64,000 nt of DNA from contig NJFT01000065.1 of assembly GCA_002221725.1 (NCBI GenBank), positions 62,001-126,000 of the forward strand. The letters run 5' to 3'. A program made the translations under genes and the position numbers. The notes beneath the pieces are model-generated. The model saw only the letters and a list, made by a program, of their open reading frames with translations, searched no databases and was not told the DNA's origin. Within the stretch, counting starts at the first letter, position 1. Each line of letters opens with the position of its first letter. The stretch is from Scedosporium boydii (lineage: Eukaryota > Ascomycota > Sordariomycetes > Microascales > Microascaceae). Positions 35,701 to 43,005 of this stretch are shown here, piece after piece.

Positions 35701-38700
35701 GATTGTCTTAATATCGGGGACCAGTTCCGGAGAGATTAAAGCCGAACCGGATGGCGGCATGAGCACCCAGTTCGCCTTGAGATTTCGCATCTCCTTAGCC
35801 AAGTCGCTCTTTTCATCGGTCGGCACACATAAACAGCCTCCTGCGCTTAGTGTGTGAAAGGCGTTGATTATAGCGGCGTCGAATATGTAAGGGGACAAAT
35901 CGTAGACCCTCGACGTCTCATCTAAGCCGAAGGTTTTGGCCTGATGGACTAGGGCCGAGGCTAGGTTTTGGTGACCGATGACGGCGCATTTAGGTTTCCC
36001 CGTACTGCCGGAAGTGAAGATCGTGTACACGCCCGAGGCGGGGTCGACTCGAGGCAGGCTTTGTGGAGGAGCGCTGTGAAGGTCAGTGAAGAAGCTCGAA
36101 TCCACCGTAATTACTCTACCGCAGAGTCTTGCACTAAGGTCTTGTTGCAACGGAGAGGATAGAATGATGTTGGCATTGACTTGCTGCATCATTGTCTGAA
36201 GACGGTCTTCCGGCAAGTTCGGGCCAAGCATCACTAGACACCCCCCGGCCTTCATCACCCCAAGCATAGTTACAGCCGCCCACTTTGACTTCTCGAGACA
36301 TATTGGGACAAATTGCCTGGGATGGACTCCTGCATCGATGAGGTAACTGCCCAATTTAGAGGAAAGACCGACCAAGTCGCTGTAAGTGAAGTTGCCATCC
36401 CAAGCATGGATTGCCAGTGCATCAGGGTGGGCCATCGCCCGCTCTTCGACGAGCTCATGGACACATTTGCGGATAGTTTGTGGGACATCTTTATTCCATT
36501 TCCAAATCCACTCTAGATCGCGCGTGGTGACGACGTCGATGTCGCCAATGGTCCTCTGAGGAGCTGAAGTGACGGCGTCATCGAATTGTTGGAGGATAAA
36601 TTCTAACCGCGCCAGAAGATCGTGTACGACTGGAACCCGGATCGCTTGGGAGTCAAATCTAGCTGCGACGGTGATCTCGTCGTGGTGGTCAGCATGGACT
36701 TCGAGAACCAATGCGGGTACGTCGAACCATTCAACCTCGTCGTCATCGTCGAGGTCATCGATAATAGGAGGAATACTGCTTGGGCGTCCTTGTTGCACGA
36801 CTAATATGGTCTGGAACTGGCAGGCCTGGTGGCTCTCAGGCGATAGCTTAGCAATTCGTGAAACTCCCATCTGCTCGAAAGGGATCATCTCTGCACCGCG
36901 TTGGTGGACCTCCTCGAGGTATTCCATGACAGGCTGATCTTGTTTCAGGAGTACTCGGAACGGGATGGTGGCAAACGTGGGACCGGCCATATCTTCAATG
37001 CCGGCAACGGGTGCACTTCTGCCAGAAACGGTAATGCCGAAGACGACGTCATTCGAATTCGTCATGTTTCCAGCGACCAAACCCCACGCAGCGCGAACGA
37101 GTGTTGAATACGTGATGTTATAGCGATGGCTTTGGAAAGCTGGAAGTGTCCAGGTGACTTGTTCTAGCACGGCTTTCCCCTTGGAGGGCGGCAGGGCAGG
37201 ATATTGAACACACTCGCAGTCTGCAAGGGTGTCCCTCCAAAACGTCTCCATCTGACTGACATCCTGGTTCTTGCAGTATGCGATGAATTTCGAATAGGGG
37301 GCCTTTTTATCCAGACATCCTCCTCGATACGCTGTGCTGAGCGCATCCGCGATAAGGTTCATCGCCCAGCCATCGTAGAGGGCATGATGAATTGTCCACA
37401 CAAACCATTGATATTGGCCCCTTTCTCCCTTGACAAGGCCGTAATGTACGAAGGGATCTCCAAGACCCATTTGCCGTTGCTTGTCGGCCTTGAGATACTC
37501 GTCGAGGTCTGTGGCTTCCGTCCATTCTATCTTCTCGTCCATAACAACTTGCATGAGATCCTCCTTTCCAGCATGCACGAAGCGAGTCCGTAAAAGCTCA
37601 TTTGTCTGAGCGACTTCTCCCCATGCCCGTCGAAACAGTTCAATATCGAGATGAGAAATGTCTATTATCCTTTGCATGACAGAGGAGCCATGATGCTGCA
37701 GGGAGAGAGAGACAAGTCCCTCTTGCAGTGGCGTACACGGATAGGCGTCCTGTATGGATGCTGGATCCAGAGAAGAGGCGCTAACAAGCTCGCCGATAGT
37801 TGAGTTGCTGTCGAGAAGTGAAAAGGGGGCTACTTCCTGCAGTGAATCTTCGTTATCTTCGAAGAAGTAGGCCTCGGCAGCTACGTCTTTCAACTTAAGG
37901 CGACGGAGGATTTTGGCAACGGATAGACAAATTCCACGTTCACGAGCCTCTTGCACAACTCTCATTGCTGCGATAGAGTCGCCGCCGAGGTGGAAGAAGC
38001 TGTCATTCGAACCAATCCTATCACGGTCGGCCCCAAGCACTTGGCTCCAGATACCCTGTATCTGTAGTTCCAATTCCGATGTCGGCTGCTGTTTGGGGCT
38101 AAGCCCTCCATAGGCCAGTTGTGCAGAATACGCAGCTCCAAGTTCCCTCAGCTCCTTCCGATTCAACTTCCCGGTATATGTCTTTGGCATTTCTCGGACG
38201 GAGAAGAAGAAAATTGGGATCATATAGCTTGGGAGGTGTTCGGCGAGGCTACTTTCAATTTCTGGGGAGACCTGGTACAACCGTAAAGCTTCAGTCTGCA
38301 ACGTGTGTCCGGAGAGTAGCAGAAAGGCAGCAAGGACCTTTGGTGCATTATTTGGTCCAGCGACAGTTATGACCTCGGCGGCTACCTGCACCACTTCTGG
38401 TATGCACTGCAAAAGTCGGTGCTCAACCTCGCCAAGTTCGACTCGCTGGCCGCGGATCTTGACCATCGTGTCTTTTCGGCCGATTATTCTCAGATTTCCA
38501 TCGGACTCGTACTGAACGAGGTCCCCTGTCCTGTAAAGCCTCCCGCGCCTCCCAGGACGGCCGGGTGCACCCCGAACCAACCAAGCAGGATCCTCTATGA
38601 ACGCTTCAGTCGTCTTTGCTGGATTGTTTAGGTAGCCTTTGCCAATGACTGGGCCCTCAAGTACAAGCTCCCCGATGCAACCGGGCGGAACTAACAACTG

Positions 38701-40671
38701 GTGGTTGTCCGGATCCACGACCCAGGTGACTGCACCGACTCCCTTGCCGATGGAAGTGGCTTGGGTGGGACAGGATGAATGACGACCGACTGTACTTATT
38801 GGAGTGCACTCGCATGGGCCGTAGGTGTTGATGACACGAACATTGTAATCCAACCAACGTGAGGCATCTTGGACACGCACAGCCTCCCCGAGGAACATGA
38901 TGGCCTCTACACCAGGCACCTGGCTAGGCTTGAGGAGCTCGGCGGCGGAAGTGGTCAGTGTTAAGGTATTCACTTGGAGATCACGTATGCTACCAGCCAG
39001 ATTATCCTTCCTGTCTGCGTCACTAGGAATGCATAGGCACCCCCCACATGCGAAGCTCGAAAAGATATTGCAGATAGATAAGTCGAAACTGTAGGCGGAG
39101 AAGTCGTAAATCCTTGAGGCGTTGGTAAATCCGATAGCTTTGGTCTGGTAATGAAGAGCAGAGGAGAGGTTCTTGTGGCTTATTGATGCTCCTTTCGGCA
39201 CACCCGTACTGCCCGATGTAAAAATCACATATGCCGTGGCGGATGGGTCAAGATTCCCCGGACACAGTAAAGGTGACGCCATACCGTCTTTCTGGACTGC
39301 CGACTGATATTCACAGAAGAAGCCCTCGTCGATGGCGATTACTTCCTCGCATAGAAGTGAGCCAGGCGTATAATTGCTGCGAGAAGTTATCGCAAACTTG
39401 GCATCTACTTGGCCGACGATGCTGCGCAAGCGCTGCTCAGGCATCGCAGGATCAAGCATCACAAATGCACCACCGGCCTTGAGAACACCGAATATCGCCA
39501 CGGGCACCCATTTAGACTTTTCAAAATATAGTGGTACAACAGTCTCTGGGCGCGACAAAAATCCAGATTGAAGAAGTCGGCTCGCCAGGTAACTGCTCAA
39601 GCGATCAACCTCGGCGTAGGTCATTTGGCCATCCCAAGCGCAAACAGCGGTGGACGTAGGCTGAAGCCGTCCCTTCTCCTCGAGTATCTCATAGACACAC
39701 TTGTTGATTGTCTTGGGCACAACTGCGTTCCAGGCCCACAGCCTATCGACGTCGTGGCCCGTGGTGATGCCAACCTCTGACAAGAGCTGGTTGTCTGGCG
39801 CCACAGAAAGTTGGCGCACGACGAGGGAGAACCTCTCCAAAAGATTCTTGACTTCCTTTGGACCAATGACTCCGGCGTCGTAGATGGCCGTAACAGCCAG
39901 TTGGTGACCCAGGCGTTGAATATCGAGGACAAGGGAGTAGCCAGTAATAGAATGTGGATAGTCCTTCGTCTCCAGTTGTGTCTGAGATGGCTCACAAACG
40001 GTGTTTGTAGCGAAAAGCGGTGTCAAAAGAAGGGTCTGAAATGCGCATGCCTGCTTCGTCTCAGGAGAGATGTCGGCGATTCGCTGCAATCCATATTGGC
40101 AGAAAGGAGACATATCGATGATTTGCTGATGAACATGCTTTAAAAAGCGCGCCACAGAAACGTTGCCGTCCAATCTCAGACGTAATAGGGCCGTTATGAC
40201 GGCGTCCACTGCCTTGTCGGTGGCCGTGTAATCCTCCCTGCCTTCATCATTGGCGGCACCGCTGGGTAGATTGATCGCAAATACGACGTCCTTTGTATTG
40301 GTCATCCGAGCTGCTAGAAGAGCCCAAGCAGCTCGAAGCAATGTTGCTGTTTCAAATTCAGATGGCTCGAGATGAATAGGATGATGCATAAGGTGCTGTT
40401 GCAGAGTGGTATTTGCAACTGGTTTATTTGTCGTGACTGGAAGGGATGGAAAGGGGACGCATTCGCAGTCGGCAAGAGCTCGTTCCCAGTATTCTGCCAG
40501 CTCTTGCTCGGGTGCACTAACGATGGTGCAACTCTCGGATCGAGAATTGAATCCATCATCACTCGATGGGCTCGAAATGGAGACGACAGAGACGTTAACC
40601 TGTACTTTTTCCAGCTTCCCGTTTTCCTCCGGACTGGGCAGGATAGATAACACTTCAGTAGGCCCATACAT
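26731..40671 (-). CDS. four-module nonribosomal peptide synthetase with terminal cyclising C domain
   Basis: Single exon, 4646 aa, ATG at 40671. Order: partial C (C-terminal lobe only, no HHxxxDG, about 50-330) - A1 (SGSTG about 487) - T1 (GGDS about 899) - C2 (HHALYDGW about 1095) - A2 (about 1554) - T2 (about 1975) - C3 (HHALYDGW about 2182) - A3 (SGTTG about 2640) - T3 (about 3059) - C4 (HHIITDGW about 3242) - A4 (SGSTG about 3727) - T4 (GGHS about 4126) - terminal C (SHAQYDGIS about 4333). The last fits the SHxxxDxxS/T motif of fungal cyclising CT domains, so a cyclic tetrapeptide or an oligomer of it is the likely product. I see no E, methyltransferase, reductase or thioesterase domain. 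All four T domains keep their Ser. C4-A4 resembles cyclosporin/enniatin-type modules, unlike modules 1-3. A2 has PKC where PKG is usual. No tailoring or transport gene is adjacent. Confidence 0.95.
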   Translation of the reverse strand: MYGPTEVLSILPSPEENGKLEKVQVNVSVVSISSPSSDDGFNSRSESCTIVSAPEQELAEYWERALADCECVPFPSLPVTTNKPVANTTLQQHLMHHPIHLEPSEFETATLLRAAWALLAARMTNTKDVVFAINLPSGAANDEGREDYTATDKAVDAVITALLRLRLDGNVSVARFLKHVHQQIIDMSPFCQYGLQRIADISPETKQACAFQTLLLTPLFATNTVCEPSQTQLETKDYPHSITGYSLVLDIQRLGHQLAVTAIYDAGVIGPKEVKNLLERFSLVVRQLSVAPDNQLLSEVGITTGHDVDRLWAWNAVVPKTINKCVYEILEEKGRLQPTSTAVCAWDGQMTYAEVDRLSSYLASRLLQSGFLSRPETVVPLYFEKSKWVPVAIFGVLKAGGAFVMLDPAMPEQRLRSIVGQVDAKFAITSRSNYTPGSLLCEEVIAIDEGFFCEYQSAVQKDGMASPLLCPGNLDPSATAYVIFTSGSTGVPKGASISHKNLSSALHYQTKAIGFTNASRIYDFSAYSFDLSICNIFSSFACGGCLCIPSDADRKDNLAGSIRDLQVNTLTLTTSAAELLKPSQVPGVEAIMFLGEAVRVQDASRWLDYNVRVINTYGPCECTPISTVGRHSSCPTQATSIGKGVGAVTWVVDPDNHQLLVPPGCIGELVLEGPVIGKGYLNNPAKTTEAFIEDPAWLVRGAPGRPGRRGRLYRTGDLVQYESDGNLRIIGRKDTMVKIRGQRVELGEVEHRLLQCIPEVVQVAAEVITVAGPNNAPKVLAAFLLLSGHTLQTEALRLYQVSPEIESSLAEHLPSYMIPIFFFSVREMPKTYTGKLNRKELRELGAAYSAQLAYGGLSPKQQPTSELELQIQGIWSQVLGADRDRIGSNDSFFHLGGDSIAAMRVVQEARERGICLSVAKILRRLKLKDVAAEAYFFEDNEDSLQEVAPFSLLDSNSTIGELVSASSLDPASIQDAYPCTPLQEGLVSLSLQHHGSSVMQRIIDISHLDIELFRRAWGEVAQTNELLRTRFVHAGKEDLMQVVMDEKIEWTEATDLDEYLKADKQRQMGLGDPFVHYGLVKGERGQYQWFVWTIHHALYDGWAMNLIADALSTAYRGGCLDKKAPYSKFIAYCKNQDVSQMETFWRDTLADCECVQYPALPPSKGKAVLEQVTWTLPAFQSHRYNITYSTLVRAAWGLVAGNMTNSNDVVFGITVSGRSAPVAGIEDMAGPTFATIPFRVLLKQDQPVMEYLEEVHQRGAEMIPFEQMGVSRIAKLSPESHQACQFQTILVVQQGRPSSIPPIIDDLDDDDEVEWFDVPALVLEVHADHHDEITVAARFDSQAIRVPVVHDLLARLEFILQQFDDAVTSAPQRTIGDIDVVTTRDLEWIWKWNKDVPQTIRKCVHELVEERAMAHPDALAIHAWDGNFTYSDLVGLSSKLGSYLIDAGVHPRQFVPICLEKSKWAAVTMLGVMKAGGCLVMLGPNLPEDRLQTMMQQVNANIILSSPLQQDLSARLCGRVITVDSSFFTDLHSAPPQSLPRVDPASGVYTIFTSGSTGKPKCAVIGHQNLASALVHQAKTFGLDETSRVYDLSPYIFDAAIINAFHTLSAGGCLCVPTDEKSDLAKEMRNLKANWVLMPPSGSALISPELVPDIKTIVFGGEASTINDLKPWWGKVRILNAYGPSECTPASILNNDASSPEEALSIGRGAGQVTWVVDPDNHHRLLPPGCIGELVLEGPLVGQGYLENPKANAASYIEDPVWLVNGIPGKQDNPGVLGRRGRLYKTGDLVQYNQKGGLIFMGRKDTQVKIRGQRAELGEIELRVQEALPDTSQVVVEVITPRGGRSGPMLAAFLKMGEETTPSDDSASGTAQIYSVPPIIEERLESSLPGYMVPRVFFVMNELPLTSTGKLFRKKIREIGSSFSPQELSKEGMENQQCKQRPQSDMELGIQKIWSQILKIPCEDIGLDDSFHRLGGDSIAAIGVAAAASKEGINMSVADILRCRTIRKLVTCCEYQVAEALVEQITPFALFGEGSDVENLVRELSSQYGLEGTMIEDAYPCTPLQEGLISLASKRPGDYMMQAILELEPTVKISAFKRALEETVLATPVLRTRILQHKHFGLIQTVLREDVQWFEAIGLGEYLHADRRRPVGPPGSLVRFALVGESAEGRPKWLVWTIHHALYDGWSFPLMTDTLSQAYRGKSHGSGAPFQSFIKYVQGLDKSQADAFWRSTLDSYDSALFPTLPASIGQPLSTETVCAQLSMPPRLPIDVMPSALINAAWALAVSQMTGSMDIVFGTTVSGRNAPVPGLDRMPAPAFATVPFRITLDPGQTISDYLKAVQRQATEMIPYEQTGLHHISKLSQGAEAACRFQTLLVIQPPSKTEEPDSDLGIWQMQEQSQWFNPYALMIQGRLGPEELTVNMNFDPSILEPWVVRKFLQQLGHALNELGDGSNLGRTMEEIEAVTRQDLDTVWDWNCSLPGSVDELVHEMVEGQVERRPHATAIHAWDGSLSYQELNSLANALAVQLTTAGVRTNVLVPLCFEKSMWTPVAMLAVLKAGGAFVLLDSTLPEQRLKTITSQLESNLILSSHMNADLSSRLCRTVIKVGPSLNRSQHHSCTTHQRQGARQPSSATMFVVFTSGTTGTPKGAKLSHANFASGLHYQSQALGFSEDSRVFDFASYAFDIAVHNVFATLVTGGCICIPSESDRRDNVAKTMAAMRVTLADLTPTVARLIDPATVPELKTLILAGEAVTSEDSSRWWGKARVVNAYGPAECHISTINSDPSTPEEATLIGLGSGLTTWIVDPDDHHRLVPVGCAGELLLEGPLVGQGYLKDPEKTKASFIEDPQWLLRGAPGRPGRQGRLYKTGDLVQYNDNGQLVFLGRKDAQVKLRGQRIELGEVERWVQQQMPDAEQVAVEVIEPLGDAAGAILAAFIQSRDTPEPIGGPENPQADPFSIPLEVEERLSEQLPAVMLPSAFFRVGKLPLTPTGKLNRKLLRELGSSFTAEGLAKIRTTSRGPKLQPVTLAEQQLQKIWAQILGIQPSLIGRDDSFFRLGGDSIAAMKVVGEVRKLGVELTVADLFRHPRLRDAAGHDLLLPRETSEIIPKATYTGPVEQSFAQRRLWFMDRLYPGLTWYHLPFAIRFRGPLDLAALSRALQAIENRHETLRTTFESRDDVHLQHVRPFVARDLNVTELASGEEQILQGVLDADQATPFDLSAEPGWRVSVYRLGKEDHVLSIVMHHIITDGWSMNVLRRELAAFYSAAIKGSDLLSQVEPLAIQYKDYSVWQKESVREDEYARQLDYWVDQLQSSRPLEFLCDKPRPATLSGEAGHRGFKIEGTLFQSLQKFCKEHEVTPFIVLLAVFRATHYRQTGVEDATLGTANANRDRWELRDIIGFFVNVQCLRIEVGNESFEELVRHVQKTVTASFDNQDVPFERIVSQLRRDRDLPRHPIVQTIFALHSREAYADFTLEGVESQLLDVSPGSRFDLEFHIFEEAESMQVSVVFSTDLYIPESVAGIISIFETLLSQVLEDPKSSISSLPLLTDISKAELETLGLLEVNRTSYPRDSTIISIFQEQVASRPDTVAVKDSSGALTYAELDRKSDTLAAWLKRRALPSESVVAVMANRSCETIIAFLGILKARLAYLPLNINTPPERLSVILSSITGQTLVLLGHDVQGPMSSLDNASCIRIRECLENPVHSVNGNLQIAASTALSASSLAYIVCTSGSTGEPKGVMVEHRAVIRLVKNSNVTENLPSTGTVSHLSNIAFDATTLEVYTALLNGLTLVCIDDNVVLEPAAFHAVFEQEEIRWVFITPALLKQSIQERPSMLHTVDVLLVGGERFDPEIRRAVQSTIRGKMFNVYGPTENTGLSTIYSFEEEDMFPNGVPIGRPISNSGAYVMDEKMRLVPLGVIGELVVTGDGLARGYTDARRNIDRFIEVDIGGTMVKAYRTGDRVRWRPSDGQLEFFGRIDFQVKIRGQRVELGEIEHILCSDDLVDGAVALADESDEFETRILAFVTPRSSKEANARHQGLDGELDALLHAHLPSYMIPQTITILDRMPVNSNGKVDRAALLRNAPSKPKVVRSTRQPTSDVEKAMQQIWGQILQIEPYTIGLDDNFFRLGGHSITAMKVVSEARKAGMQLTVADLFRSNTLEELVRQQTIEVKTSTKAHEKTPLLDPDTKLALLSELDNLGLNIRSTDVADILPLTSMQKLYIRQSETVRGVTHYLYLDLAVHIDVSRFQTSCASILQKYPILRASFLNLLGHYWQVVPNHLEPPLIIRDVDDHLDDATDLFCRQDWETSLPSAPPVLFAIFRHRGGQATRLIVRLSHAQYDGISLPFILQSILDEYLGKSIQIRTEFSIFLSYAHSRRSESIAYWKNALEGSPLASIRHKLPRNAGSPVSGQLEPKATGPASGLRALSVEGALGLRPIAVEAEVVLPPLPGSTTPAMLVNAAWALILSQVTGLQDFAYGHVVVGRNSAMQGIDTVIGPCLTIIPVRAKLSPPVSPIELLESLQKQFTEIGEADSLGFDDILEHCTDWPADSDFDCVLHHANIDEHPEFDFGGTTCRMQFFDNYRVANAGLSLISYPKGNHLHIKLQTNSHFTSTEVAKALVDSLCNVIGKFKDGWELPVSRFLEHIRVPE

Positions 40672-40739
40672 CTAGCCCAACATCATCACTTAGTTTCAAC
40701 ACGCTTCCAAAACGGGGTCTTCAGCACGGGAACACTTAC
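40672..40739 (-). other. probable 5' leader intron of the NRPS gene
   Basis: On the - strand a GTAAGT donor at 40739 and a CTAG acceptor ending at 40672 bound a 68-base segment directly before the ATG, with AACTAAG as a possible branch site. The sequence before it has no ATG in frame with the NRPS, so it would be a leader intron rather than a coding one. Confidence 0.5.
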
Positions 40740-43005
40740 GTTGAGCAATTATTGACAGTGTAGACAGGCGCAGGTTTTCTTAAACAGATTCGTAGCATAA
40801 GTGAATATGTATGATGTACTTCGGAATTTCGATACGTCTTTTGTAGAAGCCTGACGTCGACTGATGATAGAACAGAATCTTCTTTAACTACTACAATTCT
40901 GACAAGAAAATTCGTTCAAAGACCTCGGTAGCCGCTTCTTGCTGCGAAGGACACTGCATGCTACGAGTCATAATTTGCAGAGTGAGGCAAGCATAGAGAT
41001 CTAGTAATCTGAGTATATTTATAACTTGAACATCTCGGACATCTTCGTGCTTAAGCGATCCTGGCATACCATGACGTACGGGAGAGAAGCGGCACAGTGG
41101 TGCATTCGCGAGTTTGTTGAGAGCCTGAAAGAGCGATTGGGATCGACATTGCTAGACGCTTCAGCACACCCTGCATCTCTCAGACACTATTTCTGGCGAT
41201 CCTCAACGACGAAGTAAATAGAACAAGAGCAGAGTCCTTTTGTAGCTGCAAGATCGCTGCACGAGTCACCGAGGCAAAGAGGACTAATACTAGCGGCAGC
41301 CTTGAAAGATCTAGACCAGAGACATCAATTTAAGGGCCGTACCTCGGACAATGTCTCAGGTCTAGTCACTTGCAGATCGTTTCGGTTGGAACAAGGTCGA
41401 CGTTGAAAAAGCAAATGAGCTTTAAAAGACGGTTTGATTTACAACGGCATTCCAGCCACGGACTCAGAGTTCGTCCATCTAATTGGTTGCCGGGCGTTTA
41501 GTCTCTGGTGCCAACAAAGCAAATGGTGGGAGCCTAGTTATCAAGGGTATGTATTTCCATTTCCCCTTGACGAGTTCCGAAGGTGTCGGTTGGAGCTCCT
41601 CAGTAACACAGACCTCTAGCTGGTTCCCTCGGACAGTCGAGGGTGAAATCCTGTGCTTTTTCTTTTGCCCGTGTACTTCAGTGCCTGGTTATGAAAGTAC
41701 AGCTTTGCAAAAACTTACGAATCTGAGCAGGTTGATAGCTTAGGACAGTTACAAGAAGGATGGATAAGATCCCCAATACAAATTGGTGTCCAACCCAGGG
41801 ATTTCCATAGGAAACATTGTCCTAACCTCGGCCAATGACCACGCATTGCGGAGGATGTCAAGGAGAGGCGATGTCTTAGATCCTTGGACTTTGACCGGCG
41901 GTGAGATCCCTCTTACGACAATAGCCTCTGAGTTGGGCGAATATGGATGGCTAGCCCTAGATTCGGCCCATTCCCCATCGACGACATACCTTAAACCTGT
42001 TGGGTCACTCAGCTGAGCAGGGTGGTTATAGGGGCTCACTTGGTTTGCCGGGATATCCAGACCGCAACTTTGGCCATTATATCATTTATGCGGAAGTTGC
42101 AACACGCTTGTCCCGAAACACGATGAGGATCTAACATGGAGGGTCATCGGGTGAGGGAGACTTGCTTCCACTGGGCTCTTCGCAGACCTGTTACGGTTTA
42201 CGCATGGCCTAAAATCGGTGACTTGCCACGTTACTCGACACCTACGAGCCATCCAGAAGAGCCTGCTCCAAACAAGGCCGAACCCTGAACCGGGATAGGG
42301 TGTCGTTCAGCTGCCATGTATGTTCTCAACACTGATTGACTGAGAGTCTTCTCATCGGACAAGCGGGCCGCCCGTGGCAGGAATTCACCCCTGGTATAAA
42401 GAACTTCTTCACCAGCAGCAAGCTCCGTGGTTGGGGTTGGGTGGAAGTCTCTACATATTTTCTCTTCGGACCCGGAAATTCGTATCAAACTCCGAGGCGA
42501 GGGCAACAAGGTTGCCGTGGAGGCTTCAGATCACGCGGATTTCATGGCCTGCATATAACGACGTACAGCAATGCAATGTGCTAGTCATACACTACGTCCC
42601 CAGCCGATGGGCGATCGTTCTATGTCTCGCCAGGCCCTGAGACAAACGGACTGGCCCTAGCCATACATTTACGAGAGACTCTCCTGTTCCCATGGGCTCC
42701 AAGGGGCCGTGGGCTCAAGAACCCAGATTTGTGGAGATACGGTGATCTTAAAAACCCAAAATACAGGGCAGTTCATCGACCTTAGCAGTTTTCTAATCCA
42801 AGGGGCGGGAGACAGAGTAAGCGTGGACCCACCCCCCTTATCCCCTAGAAGTTTATTCGGGACAATAGACGTATTTTGTATATTCAACCAGAAGTAGACA
42901 CTTTGCGTGGTGGTTTGGATAATGAAGACAAAGATACAACAGATCCAATAAAAGCGATACAAATACTGTGCCGTGATATATCGCTATGAATCCGTAAACA
43001 GTTCA
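40740..43005. other. 2.3 kb NRPS upstream region
   Basis: Between the NRPS start and the end of the helicase-AAA gene, both on -. The - strand is open at 41749-42039 (96 codons) and 42231-42509 (92 codons), but neither has a recognisable domain; they could be decayed coding sequence. Apart from the TATA element and leader I see nothing I can name. Confidence 0.5.
41016..41023 (-). promoter_or_regulatory. TATA box candidate for the NRPS gene
   Basis: TATAAATA on the - strand, about 345 bases before the start codon. This fits a leader of roughly 300 bases containing the intron. Confidence 0.4.

Noticed and set aside
34600..38000. Epimerisation domains after T1 or T2 of the NRPS
   Set aside because: Only one domain of about 450 residues lies between each T and the next A, and each has the condensation motif HHALYDGW leading into an A domain.
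26731..40671. Many open frames of 60-200 codons on the opposite strand and in other frames of the NRPS
   Set aside because: They shadow the codon pattern of a single long coding frame, show no domains of their own, and lack promoters or splice logic.
40740..41000. Upstream coding exon that would complete the N-terminal C domain of the NRPS
   Set aside because: The only ATG before the leader intron is out of frame with the NRPS, and no HHxxxDG half-domain is present; partial starter C domains are common in fungal synthetases.
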